Shown: positions 26,601 through 36,462 of the stretch, piece by piece | Layout: each line of letters opens with the position of its first letter | Position numbering within the stretch: the first letter of the stretch is position 1 | Position numbers and translations under genes: made by a program | Notes under the pieces: model-generated | What the model saw: the letters and a program-made list of their open reading frames with translations, nothing else | What the model was told of the DNA's origin: nothing | The model's database searches: none | Assembly (NCBI GenBank): GCA_037954235.1 | Contig: JBBMOA010000014.1 | Coordinates: 17,632,773 to 17,696,772 of the forward strand | Direction of reading: 5' to 3' | Length of the DNA: 64,000 bases | DNA from: Aulostomus chinensis | Lineage: Eukaryota > Chordata > Actinopteri > Syngnathiformes > Aulostomidae

Positions 26601-28114
26601 TACTGCATGATACACATACACACAACAATACGCATGGCATCTAGCAGAGGAGTTGGGGATGCCAGTGAAGACGGCACCAACATCGTGTTAACGAAAACGT
26701 TTAAGAAGTTTCCCTCATAGCAAACTGAGGCAGAAAGATTGTTTCACTTCCTTTTTTTAGGCATCATCTGTTTTTCTTAGAGAGGTAATAATCGAGTAAC
26801 TCGGGATATTCTATAATATTTTTAATCATATTATATCCTCAGACTTTGACACAAGTATGATGTCAGGAAAAATCTACATGGATACTTGCAAAAAGTCAGT
26901 GTTTAACTGAACCCCAGTGTCTTGACTTAATATTTCTTTTTCTTCCATGGGAAATAGAAACAGTCAGTGTTTTGGAGCCCCTGTTTTCATCACCTCGGTT
27001 GGAAGTCAAAATACTCGAGTAAGTCTCAACCAAAAGAAGAAAAAAAAAATCAAAAATAATACACACTTGTATATATAAAGAACTTGTATGTACAAATAAA
27101 TCAGACTTGCTTATCTGTTTGGTGGTGTCTAAGGAAAAAAAAATCTTCTGTAAAAGTCCTCATGTTTGGTTGCCAACTTCCTGTAGGGAGGCAGACTTAC
27201 TTAAAGTCACAGTGACATCTAGTGTTTGTAGGGTAACACATCTAAACTGGCTGGTCCAATCAGGAAGAGTTAACTAAAGTATAGTGACACAAAATATTGA
27301 GAGAAATATTAGAGGGGTGGGGAAAAGATCAGAATAACTCCCATGACTTCAGTCTTCAGGTAGAGAAAGATTTATATATTCATTTGATTTAGCTTCTCCA
27401 AAGAGTTGCACTACTTCTTATTCAGAATATTTATGGTGGAAACATGGTGGACGGGCAAGAGAGAACAATCAAGCCTTCACCTGACCTGCAACACCACCAT
27501 GAGGAGGAAGAAGAGATTGGCTGCTCGCTGGAACTGCTCAAACAGCGTGAGGGGCAGGAACGTCAGGGCCGTGTACTTGTAGCTGCGCACCCTGTTGTCC
27601 TGGCAACCCACAGACACGGAGGAGTACAGGGATTGAGAGAGACGCACACGAGAGGCGCGACACATCAACATCAGCGTGCCGACAGGAGGGAGGTCACCAT
27701 GAGGAGGAATGGAAGCGCTCACTTGGTATCGGCCCCAGCGGAAGCACAGAAATGATTTCCTCTGTTTGTGTTTGTGGAAGTGGCGGCTGTTTGCCCTCAC
27801 CTCCCATGTGAAGCCTGTCAGACACAACAGTTAAACTCTTAAGTTTTACCTTTGGAAACTCTCTGCGCACAAAGACGCATAGTTGTATCATTTTCATCTG
27901 AAGGGAGATGGATTTTTGTTAATATCCCAGCGTGTGTCACGACCCTTTAATCCTCCCAGTCAGAACCTGAAGGAGGCAAAAGCCTAACATCTGCAGAAGA
28001 AACATGATCCTCTATAAGAGGAAAAGAAGGACTGGCAGGCTGCTAAAATACATGAGACTACGTATGAAAGGAGGGAGATAAAAACATACCTAATTTAACA
28101 GGTTCCTCAGGCAT
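13164..28114 (-). CDS. atp8b3: P4-ATPase (class I, ATP8B type) phospholipid flippase, 27 coding exons
   Basis: This encodes the catalytic subunit of an ATP-driven aminophospholipid flippase. Exons: 28090-28114, 27723-27814, 27486-27599, 26458-26556, 25829-25890, 24940-25012, 24739-24809, 24312-24403, 24067-24225, 23102-23190, 22832-23025, 22537-22745, 21016-21047, 20179-20335, 19531-19719, 17743-17855, 17224-17391, 16971-17082, 16781-16856, 16571-16694, 16261-16447, 15705-15928, 15533-15616, 15240-15464, 14846-14984, 14341-14471, 13164-13325. They sum to 3402 nt (1133 aa), and every junction is phase-compatible. Visible motifs are DGET (178-181), PIALY (351-355, usually PISLY), the phosphorylated DKTGT (404-408), KGAD (565-568), TGDK (679-682) and GDGAND (802-807). 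Ten membrane segments are expected. ATP8B membership follows from TM1-TM2 and the C-terminal YSYAFSQ box. Adjacency to onecut3 favours atp8b3; family confidence is higher than subtype. CDC50-type partners are usual for the family. Confidence 0.92.
14294..14322. repeat. (CA)n tract downstream of the atp8b3 exon 26 donor
   Basis: CA-rich on the plus strand, UG-rich in the atp8b3 transcript. It starts about 20 bases into the last intron, followed by GA/CT-rich sequence. Confidence 0.9.
14341..14471 (-). CDS. atp8b3: atp8b3 exon 26, flanked on both sides by UG repeats
   Basis: This 131-bp exon (phase 1 in, phase 0 out) encodes [20 protein letters not shown] and then the last membrane segment, ending ILSIRSTHK. 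In transcript sense a UG-rich run ends only a few bases before its acceptor (TTTTTCATCAG). Another starts about 20 bases after its donor (GTGAGT). Skipping it would shift the frame and remove the final membrane segment and the C-terminal box. Confidence 0.88.
14476..14617. repeat. (CA)n compound repeat upstream of atp8b3 exon 26
   Basis: About 140 bp of CA units with CACGCATTCACA interruptions that occur twice in near-identical form (14521-14530 and 14566-14575). In transcript sense it is a long UG tract ending beside the exon 26 acceptor. Confidence 0.93.
14686..14730. repeat. 11-bp perfect inverted repeat in atp8b3 intron 25
   Basis: TGCATCACGCA (14686-14696) and its exact reverse complement TGCGTGATGCA (14720-14730) are separated by 23 bp. 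This could form a small hairpin or be a MITE remnant. Confidence 0.5.
16261..16447 (-). CDS. atp8b3: atp8b3 hinge-motif exon 21
   Basis: The exon encodes [14 protein letters not shown] and [12 protein letters not shown], the P-domain Mg2+-binding hinge. It begins [10 protein letters not shown] right after [10 protein letters not shown] of exon 20. The acceptor is ctgcag and the donor GTAAGT. Confidence 0.93.
17224..17391 (-). CDS. atp8b3: atp8b3 exon 17 with a GC donor
   Basis: The exon encodes 56 residues, [11 protein letters not shown] to METELQ, in the nucleotide-binding domain. It ends CAG followed by GCATGT instead of GT. The next exon (16971-17082, [12 protein letters not shown]) starts in phase 0, and only the GC donor gives phase 0. 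A GT three bases further on would break the frame. Confidence 0.85.
19078..19285 (+). repeat. Retroposon 3' end with TTGACT tail
   Basis: The segment runs from TGAGCCCGGATCTG to GGCGCTAGACGAATAAAATTG, followed by TTGACTTGACTTGA. This consensus-like ending (TTTGGCGCTA...AATAAAATTG plus a pentamer tail) is common in teleost interspersed repeats. I cannot name the family. It lies in the intron between atp8b3 exons 15 and 16. Confidence 0.55.
20427..20934. mobile_element. Non-autonomous DNA transposon (508 bp) with 19-bp perfect TIRs
   Basis: TGTGTGTTTACATGCAAAC at 20427-20445 is exactly inverted at 20916-20934. The interior is AT-rich with no transposase reading frame, and similarity between the ends continues imperfectly inward. 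It sits in the intron between atp8b3 exons 13 and 14. I see no clear target-site duplication and do not assign a superfamily. Confidence 0.7.
21016..21047 (-). CDS. atp8b3: atp8b3 32-bp small exon 13
   Basis: The exon completes the glycine of IYG and adds [10 protein letters not shown] before exon 14 (PMDLSWN). It has a good acceptor (CTGCAG) and a weaker donor (GTGATT). It is needed to keep frame: exon 12 ends in phase 1 and exon 14 starts in phase 0. ATP8B paralogues carry a similar short variable linker here. Confidence 0.7.
22537..22745 (-). CDS. atp8b3: atp8b3 phosphorylation-site exon 12
   Basis: The exon encodes the end of TM4 through the P-type signature [10 protein letters not shown] (Asp404 is the phosphorylated residue), preceded by [15 protein letters not shown]. 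The acceptor is ctgcag at 22746-22751 and the donor is GTAACA. The catalytic Asp, Lys and Thr are all present, which argues against a pseudogene. Confidence 0.93.
23215..23370 (+). repeat. tRNA-like SINE remnant
   Basis: GAGTTCAAGCCC resembles a B box (GWTCRANNC) and is followed by CCCTTGAGCAAGATGCTGAA, a phrase typical of teleost tRNA-derived repeats. It lies between atp8b3 exons 9 and 10. The boundaries are approximate. Confidence 0.35.
24312..24809 (-). CDS. atp8b3: atp8b3 actuator-domain exons 7-8 carrying the DGET motif
   Basis: Exon 7 (24739-24809) encodes [18 protein letters not shown] and ends inside the DGET glycine codon. Exon 8 (24312-24403) supplies its last base, then GAG ACA. 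DGET is the dephosphorylation loop of the actuator domain, and it is intact here, so the enzyme should be able to complete its cycle. Confidence 0.9.
25921..25936. repeat. Poly(C) tract
   Basis: Sixteen C on the plus strand, shortly upstream (in transcript sense) of atp8b3 exon 5, then AAAAAAA. Confidence 0.85.
28090..28114 (-). CDS. atp8b3: atp8b3 first coding exon (chosen start)
   Basis: The exon encodes MPEEPVKL plus one base of the next codon, then the donor GTATGT. It joins exon 2 ([11 protein letters not shown]), the conserved ATP8B N-terminal box. The short start matches the short N-termini of ATP8B2/4-like proteins. The same frame is open upstream to an ATG at 28286-28288, so a 58-residue longer N-terminus cannot be excluded. 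I chose the shorter form because the upstream residues do not resemble the family. Confidence 0.55.
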
Positions 28115-29847
28115 GGTGCTGAAGAGACTGACGTTCTTTGAAGGCTCAGATAATGAAAGACACACCAGAAGCAGCTGCTTATGCCCCCCTCTGAGACTCA
28201 GTTGCAAGTCTTGTAACTTATTAGCCCACATCGTGTCATCGCCATGCGCACCGTGAGACCATGACGGAGAGAAAAGGTTAGGAGTCACTGGCGCTGATGT
28301 AAACGTTCCATAATTTCACAGACCCTCCACCCCCACCCCCAGCAATAACTTTAAAAACATTCCTGACCTTGCGAATTTCATAAACAAAATATTAGTAATG
28401 ATGAAATACAGAGAAATTTTCCAACGTTTCTGGTTGAATGTGTGAGACGAGACGGCTCACATCAAAATATTTACTCTAAACCTGCAAGACACAAAATCAC
28501 AGTCGGCTGACGAGCGAGAGGAGACTTTATCCTATAATTTACCTGCTATCAGGAGATGGACCACATCAGAGCAAAGTCTGGGTGACTACTGATCCTAAAA
28601 AGTACCTGTGATTTAGAACGTCCCGAGGTGTTGAATTTTAATAACTCATAATCCTTGTGCGTGTTTACCTGCAGTGATGGCCCGGACCGTCCTTTAGTAA
28701 CATGGGACACCTACAACCAGGTGACATAGCAGATCCATCGATCACAGGGCTCCACTGAAAACCGCAAGAGAGGAACATGGTTATTTCCATAAACATTCTT
28801 CTGCTTTTCATAATATGCACCTGCCTCATCCCTCCCCCTCTCCTTCCTCTCTCCTCATACTGCTGCAACAAGTCCGCGGTCACACCTCTGTGTGGCTCCC
28901 AGGTGGTGGCTCCGGTATCACAGGGAGCTCCCAATACACCTTACCTGAAAGAAAACAAAGGAATGGATGTGGGGGTTGGGGTGTGGTGGGGGTGGGGGTC
29001 AACCATGGTAGAAGAGAATAAACAGGCAAATTACTGTTTTTGTTTATCTCATTTTCTGCTAGAACTGTAAAACCATTTTAAATCGTGACACATCACGAAT
29101 GAGACCCGGAAACGTTTAAAACCTGGAATGTTTTGAACTCATCTGAAAAGATTTGACTGTCCCAGAATGTCTTTATGCCAGTTTTTTTGTTTTTGTTTTT
29201 GTTTTTTTTTGTACTGGTGCAGCAGGCATCAGCGGGAGTGTTGGTTTACAGTTGTGTGTGAAAGCAAGAAAACTTGGATTCAGATGGGATATTCATGGCC
29301 AACACTCGAGTTCAGTTTTCTTTCCACTGACTCCCATAGATCGTCATTATCACAATTCTCATCTATATTCAAGAACATATACTGTATAACCTTCTCATAC
29401 AAAGGTCATTAAACACACTGCATGAACAGACCATAACGAATACATTCAAAAAGGATGCAATGTGACAATAAAAATTAAAATTCAAGAACAGAGAAGTTGA
29501 AGTGTAATCGTACTATTTGAAGGGATTTATAAAAACATAGAAAAAGAACTGTCTTTTAACGTAGTTTTACGTTCAATGTGTCTCCAGTTTAATGTATGTT
29601 TGCTGCAGTACCTCCCGAATGTGCTCCCAGGAAATACATGATAAAGTGTACTTCATAAGTGAGATTTGTTCATTTTTGCATTCTTATTTCAGAGCAAAAC
29701 TCATATTTGTTTTATATTTACTCACACCAGTTCAATAAATGAATTTAAAATATGAAAGACACTGCACACTTGGTACATGCGGTGATCTATTTAAAAGAAT
29801 TATTCATCTTTAGGTAACTTAAAATAAAGTAATCAAACATTTATTCA

Positions 29848-30081
29848 GGGGCAGCATGGCTCAGAGGTAGAGGGGCTGTCTAGCAACCGAAGGGTCGCTG
29901 GTTCGATCGAGTCCTTGAGCAAGATACGGAACCCCTAATTGCTCCTGATGGTCCTGCAAAAGACTGGTGATCCATCCAGGGTGAACCCTGCTCCTCGCCC
30001 CATGTCAGCTGGGATAGGCTCCAGCACCCCCCCCCCCCCCCAACCCTTAATGGATAAGCAGTATGGAAAATGGATGGATGG
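29848..30081 (+). mobile_element. tRNA-derived SINE with a different head
   Basis: The head has an A-box-like TGGCTCAGAGG and a B-box-like GGTTCGATCGA, then CTTGAGCAAGATACGGAACC. From CCATCCAGGGTGAACCCTGC onward it shares the tail of the other SINEs: GGGATAGGCTCCAGC, a C-run, then GGATAAGCAG and ATGGATGG. It therefore looks like a distinct SINE head joined to the same 3' tail. Confidence 0.75.
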
Positions 30082-30360
30082 AACTTTTCTTCAAGGGCAT
30101 GAGACAGCCCTTCTCTATGAGTCTAATGCCACCTAGTGGAAAGAAGCATCCATTGCAATTCAAAATTTGGATTAACATGAAAATGGAGGAGAATTTGTAA
30201 AGACCCAGACCCCAGAACAATAGACAGTTCATTCGTTATGTTATCTCACTGTCAGTTAAAATCACCATTTGTGGTTTATCTCTCTCAATTCTCCTCTCTA
30301 TGTAAGCGGGGCTGTCCCACAAAGGCCACATATCAGCCCCCGAGGCCTTACATACACTCA

Positions 30361-30376
30361 CATATATATATATATG

Positions 30377-30426
<50 letters not shown>

Positions 30427-30428
30427 AG
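30361..30428. repeat. (TA)n-(TG)n microsatellite
   Basis: About 48 bp of TA with TATG interruptions is followed by a TG tract. Confidence 0.9.
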
Positions 30429-31097
30429 TGTATCTAGGCTAATCTCTCCTATCTGCTTATACAGCTGGCTGTGCAGCAGGGTGGTTAGACTGATGTGGCG
30501 GCGGCTGCTCTCAGGCTGCCATGAACAACGAGAGCTAACAGGCCGGGATTTTCCACCACAGTTTAACTGTTGACCGTCACTGCTGCCAAGCACAAGCAAG
30601 AAGTGTCTCTTTCAGCCTGTGAAACCAAAGTGAAACCAAGTCGAAACTGATGCATCTAATGATCAAAATTTTAAAACTGACTTAGAGTTTTAAATTCATG
30701 CTAATCAGTTCCTTTCAATCGTTACTGTCATTTATACTTGAGAAGGCTGTGACAAAGCACAATGAAATTTTCACAACAAAATGAGCATCTTAAAGCATTA
30801 CAATACAAATGTGAACACATAAAAATCGTCATAAGAGGGAGACTGATGGGGTATTTATTGGGCATTTTGAAGTAATCCACATTGGTGGATTCTTTTAAGA
30901 ATGTTTTCAAATATTTGTCTGGGTTAAAAAAAATAGATTCGTATCAATGTAATGCTCATAAGAATAGAACGTAAAAAGCAGAGACGCTGCTGGCCGGCTG
31001 CTACTGTGCACACCAACATTGTTATTTATTTTTCAATTTGTATTTATGCAAGCTTACAAATTCTTACAGAGCTTTTATCACCTTTTCACCACTCATT

Positions 31098-31281
31098 TCA
31101 AGAGGGGACGAGGCTGATTGATACTCTAAATTGACCGTAGGTGTGACTGTGAGTGTGAATGGTTGTCTGTCTCTGTATGTTGGCCCTGTGATGGACTGGT
31201 GACCTGTCCAGGGTGAACCCCGCCTCTTGCCTTGCCCACAACCCTTAACAGGATAAGCAGTAGAAAATGGATGGATGGATG
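31098..31281 (+). mobile_element. SINE copy, 5'-truncated
   Basis: It begins at TCAAGAGGGGACGAGG and retains the body (ATTGACCGTAGGTGTGACTG), the GGTGACCTGTCCAGGGTGAA block and the ATGGATGG tail. The Pol III head is absent. Confidence 0.85.
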
Positions 31282-31364
31282 CACAGAGTTCTGGGTATGC
31301 AACATTCAGCGTTTGAACATCTGTCATGTGTACATCGGGTATCAGGTGTTATATTTGTACAAAG

Positions 31365-31683
31365 TCATTGGGCCTCATTCATCGATGTTCTCACACACAA
31401 ATTTGTTGTTCCACTCTGTAGGGTCCTTTTTAACCCACAATTTAGCCTCACAAACGGGAAGTGAAACTGATGTTGGTATTTATGACTTCTTGCTCCTAAC
31501 ACCTACTGTGTATTTCAAGTAACATGACAGTTTTTGCAGGCCTGGATGATTGACAGTTCCTCTCGAGGTACACAATAGATGTCAGGAAAAAGGAGGTAAT
31601 CTGTCAGTCTAAATTGATGGCTAAAAAAAATTCCTCTAGTGTTGGAGAACAAATTTGCGGATTTCACGAATGAGGCCCAATGA
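31365..31683. mobile_element. MITE (319 bp) with 16-bp perfect TIRs
   Basis: TCATTGGGCCTCATTC at 31365-31380 is exactly inverted as GAATGAGGCCCAATGA at 31668-31683. Similarity extends inward (ACAAATTTGTT near both ends on opposite strands). There is no transposase frame. The GGGCCTCATT/AATGAGGCCC termini resemble widespread fish MITE ends. The superfamily is unassigned. Confidence 0.7.
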
Positions 31684-32330
31684 TCCCTGCGCTATAAGGA
31701 GTCAAATAATAAAATGTTGCATCACAGTAGCTTCACTTTTGAGGTCAAGGGCCAACCGAAACACTGCAACCTTCAGCGATATTTCTTATTTTCATTTTTC
31801 CTGGAAATGACTATTTGACAAAGACATCCCATTTCAGAAAGCAGTTCCAGACCACATATTGATGTTGATACCGCAGCAACAGCACATAAACAAATTGCTG
31901 AAAGACACAAAACCCTCTACAGTCACAGAGAAACCAGATTTGTACATTGTGTGATTTGGTATTCGTCTTAACCTCTTTTTTTTTTAACTTTAATGCCAAA
32001 AAGCATTCACGTGTATGATGTCAAACAAGCATGACATTGATAATGAAAACCACAGTTGGTGAGACAGCCCTGAAGCAGACTCTCAGTGAGCAGGTAAAAC
32101 AAATCCAGCTATTCTCTCACTGCTATTGTAAGATCTTTATGTCACACAGGAGATTCTTTCCTCTCTGGCTCAGCTTCCAGTTACGAGCACAGCCTCAAGT
32201 TAAGACCAGTGTCCTACGCTACATTGGATACCACTTGATTCGCAAAGCAGCAGCATTTCAAAATAGAGCAGGGTGGGTTTGGATTGGAAAATAAAAACAG
32301 AAAATGAAAATCACACAATGCCAAAACTGA

Positions 32331-32357
32331 TACCCCCCACCCCCCCCCCCCCCCCCT
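32331..32357. repeat. C-rich homopolymer tract
   Basis: A run of C interrupted by a single A, flanked by ACCCCCCAC and TCCAAG. Confidence 0.8.
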
Positions 32358-33522
32358 CCAAGTGATGACTCATTTTTTTTGGCAACACTTTGCTCAGTGA
32401 ATTGTGTGGGTGTAAAGAATCCTGGCAGTACTAATGATATTCTAATAAGACTGTGGTTTATTGTTGATATTATTGTTTAAAACATGGCATGGAAATCATG
32501 AATGGATGCAACTATTACACCTCAACACGGCCCGACACACTGCTGGTCGACACGAGCCAGTTGTGGGAAAGCAGTGTCCTACTTTCAACGTCAGTGCATG
32601 AACTTCATTCTCGGTAAGAAGTTGCAGGATATAGCTTGTGTGATGTCAAAATCCTATATATTTATCAAAGAAACACTATTTTGAAGTGCTCTTCATATCA
32701 TAAAGGGCAGATAATCTTTGCTTGCATCACCACATTAATAACACAAATATTTTCTGTTGAAATTCAAAACAATAATAATTAAAAAAAACAAAACGTTCTT
32801 AAAGAATTACTTGGTAAAGCCTTCCTTCGCGACCACAAGCGGGTGCTCTGCTGCTGGTCTGAGTCAGTCAAAGACTGCACATGATGCAAGGTGCTGTGAC
32901 GCAACTAAAACCAACCAAGGCACGGTAAGAAGGGTGCACCTACACACTTTTGAGACATATTGGAAATGGAAAAAATACTCGTATGTAACATCTTCAGAAG
33001 TTACATGAACATGAACCCTTTCAAAGTAGACACTTAACGAAAGGAGGTATGTGACTTAGACACAGCCCTGCTCACTGGTACCGTGCATGCTGGCCGGCAG
33101 AACTGGACTGGAGTTTTTGATATTTTTTTTTAGCTTTAAAAAAACCAAAACAATCAATGACACTGTGTTTACCCTGCCGTGACGGCTGCAGTGAAAATGG
33201 CTTATTTTGAAGGAAACATAAGACAAGTGTCGTGCATCGGCCACGCGACGCAGTAATTTGCAAGGGCGGAAAGGAAACGTGGGTTGTTTCAGAGGGTCAT
33301 TAAAGTCATTCTTAAATTTTTAGCCTATCGGGTTTTCTTTTGTCTCTTTGGGAAAGGAACTACGTTCAAACAAAGGGGTACTACAGTGAGATAGAGAGTC
33401 TGCAATACCACCAACCACTATGTCAGAGGGAGGCAGGTGGTTGCAGAACTATTACTTCAACCGAAGGAAGTCAAGTTTTTGGTGGTTTTTTTTTTCCTAC
33501 TTGTTTTTCTGTTTTGTTTCTT

Positions 33523-33587
33523 TCGAACCCGGAACGTTCTTGCTGTGAGGTGACAGTGCTGACCACTGCACCACCGTGCCGCCCTGG
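33523..33587 (-). mobile_element. SINE head fragment
   Basis: On the minus strand this reads GGCGGCACGGTGGTGCAGTGG (A-box region) through GGTTCGAA (B-box core). Body and tail are missing, so it is a 3'-truncated copy. Confidence 0.7.
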
Positions 33588-34182
33588 CAAAAATGTATTG
33601 GGCAGATTTTGATTCTTTTCCTTTCGTCAACACTTTGTGGTCCTCTTCCTGGTGAGTTGACGAGATCCATCTCAAATTTGGTCCGATAGGTTACAGACTG
33701 AGAACTCTTTGAGTTCTTTCCAGTTTACAGAATAATCATTTTTATGGTATCAACAAAATATTGATATACAGATCAGTGTGACATGATGCCCCGTGTCACA
33801 ACAAATGATATACAGGTCTTAACGATTGAGGACTTCAAATCTTCCACAGCATGCAATCAGGATGTGGTATCTCTTCAAACCATATGAAAGTGCCAGTGGT
33901 AAGAATGATGCAGGGACAATATGATGAACCACAATGCTTTTGTTCATACAGTGACAGAGTCATCCAAAAGCAAGTGTATTTACTCCTGTGTGTGCAGTGC
34001 AGTCTATCAAAGCTGAACAACTTCTACCTACAAGTGATTCTGCCTCCCTGGCAGAGATACTGTATCTTATTGGGACGTTTCTGGATAAATAAATAAAAAC
34101 AGTCCTAGTTTGCCAAAACCTTTAGAGAATGATTTGATGATTCATGCCTTTACAAATAAAAGCTTATCATCCTGTTAGAGGT

Positions 34183-34413
34183 GGCAGCACGGTGGTGCAG
34201 TGGTCAGGGGACGAGGCTGATTGATACTCTAAATTGACTGTAGGTGTGACTGTGAGTGTGAATGGTTGTCTGTCTCTATGTGTTGGTCCTGTGATGGACT
34301 GGTGACCCATCCAGGGTGAACCCTGCCTCTCCACCAAAGGCTGCTGGGATAGGCTCCAGCCCCCCCCCCCCCGACCCTGAACAAGATAAGCAGTAGAAAA
34401 TGGATGGATGGAA
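34183..34413 (+). mobile_element. SINE copy with internal deletion
   Basis: The head GGCAGCACGGTGGTGCAGTGG is joined at TCA directly to GGGGACGAGGCTGATTG. The remainder of the tRNA-like region, including the B box, and the CTTTCTGTGTGGAGTC body are missing. The 3' half and ATGGATGG tail are present. Confidence 0.85.
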
Positions 34414-35467
34414 CCTGCTCGAGCATCAAATGCATGTTATGTATGTGTTTTCTTCTCCTAAAAGTGAACCCGCCTGACTAAAAGTTCACACGCAACCACT
34501 GTATATATGATTGTAATAATCTGGAGTCTTACTGGAAAGTTAGCCTGACTGTTATAGCGTGACATATTTTTGGGGTTACAATGAGTAAGACAGAAAGTTT
34601 GGCTTGATTTTTCGATAAGCTCAGAGCAAACAGTTTGGAGGGCATCCCCCTCCCTGTTCCGGACAGCCCCATCTCTAAGCAAGCCACAAAAAAACTTTCC
34701 GCAGAGAAGCGATGGAGTACACGATGGAGATGTGTTTTATGTGGCTGCTTTGGTTGGATCAGATGTCTTCACTACATGCATAGTCAGGCTTATGTTGCTA
34801 CACGATGACACTTAGTCTACCACAGCTCTTTGCATGACCTTGAATAACGGATGAGGTGCAGCTGCTGATACTGACAAGTTATCAAATAACCTGTTGCATT
34901 TGCACTTGTAAGATTTGTGACGTGACCCAGATGTCGTCTGGACTGCTTGTGTGGTGTGTTTGTCAGGGTTTAGTTCTTCAGTAGGTGCATGTTAGCTGCA
35001 TTGACTCTGCAGGTATTATTTCAGAAATATTTGACGGTTGGTATGAGCAGAAATCTTTGGAAGCCCGCAATCATTGCCTCTGTGTCACTACGTTACCGTG
35101 GTGTCTGAGTGGAATGTTTTGTAATTGGTAACTGAAAAACTCAGTGAAAAAAGCATGTAAAACTATGGAAGATTACATACCAGGTGACTGGTACAGACGG
35201 AGTGAATTACAACAAGATTTAATCGAAATTCATCCTCAACATCCTTAGCCTATGCAATTATATAACTTAAATTAATAAAAAAAAAAAAGTACTGCACAAT
35301 TGTTGTATAAATGGCTTTATTTTCATAAACAATATTTTTGTTTTGTAAAGATTACGACAATCTCTGAAGTGTTCAATGAAATTAGTAAAACCTTTTTTGA
35401 AAAAATTACTGCACGACTATTTTTGTATCATTTTATTATCAGTATTTTGTATTTTATGTTTCTTGAA

Positions 35468-35839
35468 GGAGGCACAGTGGTGCAGTGGTCAGCACTGTCG
35501 CCTCACAACAAGAAGGTTCCAGGTTCGAGCCCCGGCTCCAGCACAGGATCTTTCTGTGTGGAGTCTCCATGTTCTCCCTGTTCCTGTGTGGGTTCTCTCT
35601 GGTACTCCAGCTTCCTCCCACAGTCCAAAGACATCAAGAGGGGACGAGGCTGATTGATACTCTAAATTGACCGTAGGTGTGACTGTGAGTGTGAATGGTT
35701 GTCTGTCTCTATGTGTTGGTCCTGTGATGAACTGGTGACCTGTCCAGGGTGAACCCTGCCTCTCTCCTGAAGGCTGTTGGGATAGGCTCCAGCCCCCCGC
35801 GACCCTTAACAGGATAAGTGGAAGAAAATGGATGGATGG
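35468..35839 (+). mobile_element. Full-length SINE with 11-bp target-site duplication
   Basis: The A box TGGTGCAGTGG and B box GGTTCGAGCCC are present, then the full body, GGATAAGTGG and the ATGGATGG tail. The copy is flanked by ATGTTTCTTGA at 35456-35466 and 35840-35850, a perfect direct repeat consistent with target-primed retroposition. Confidence 0.9.
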
Positions 35840-36441
35840 ATGTTTCTTGATAAACAAGAGGACTCATGGTGCTATCATGTTAACTGCATCACAACTTGAC
35901 ATTTTCACCACATTGTACAGCACAACTAGGTATGCACATCTTAAACATGTGTAATGTTTAAGAAAATAAACAGCCAAGGCTTAACTTGGGTGGAACCTAC
36001 AGAGGTGGGGAAAAGCCGTTCTCCAATCCCACGTTAAGTCTCCCGTCCTTATGCTCAAGTTGAGTTTCCGAGGCTAAAACTGAAAGTTTGGGTTTTTTGT
36101 GCAAAACTTTTCCTTACGCGCGCTTCACAAATCTGAAATCGTTTCAAAGTTCTTGAGGCCAACAATGTCATCGAGGTATGTCAGATTGGAAAAACATGTC
36201 AGCTGCATAAAAGGTGTGTTTATTTGGCCTCAACAAACATTTTAATATAATAACCATTCAATTCCTCTTGTGTGAGCTTTGTGTAGCATCTACAAGCAAA
36301 ATTGCGTAATTTTTGAAAAAATTAAATAACATATCTTTTAAAAATCGGGCCAAATATGTTCAGTTCGTCTGCTTCAGACTCACAAGCAGTCAAAACTAAG
36401 CCCATTAAAGTTACTTAAGTCACTTAAGGTAAAGTTGCGAG

Positions 36442-36462
36442 CCCCCCCCCCCCCCCCCCCCC
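36442..36462. repeat. Poly(C) tract of 21
   Basis: Twenty-one uninterrupted C, so an equally long G-run on the minus strand. Confidence 0.9.

Noticed and set aside
29870..29930. tRNA gene candidate around GGTTCGATCGA
   Set aside because: A- and B-box-like sequences are present, but no complete cloverleaf or acceptor stem, and the sequence continues into the SINE body.
35300..35670. Plus-strand frames such as GGTVVQWSALSPH and repeated relatives at 38617, 46504, 62866 and 63440
   Set aside because: They are translations of the SINE body and recur with every copy on either strand; not genes.
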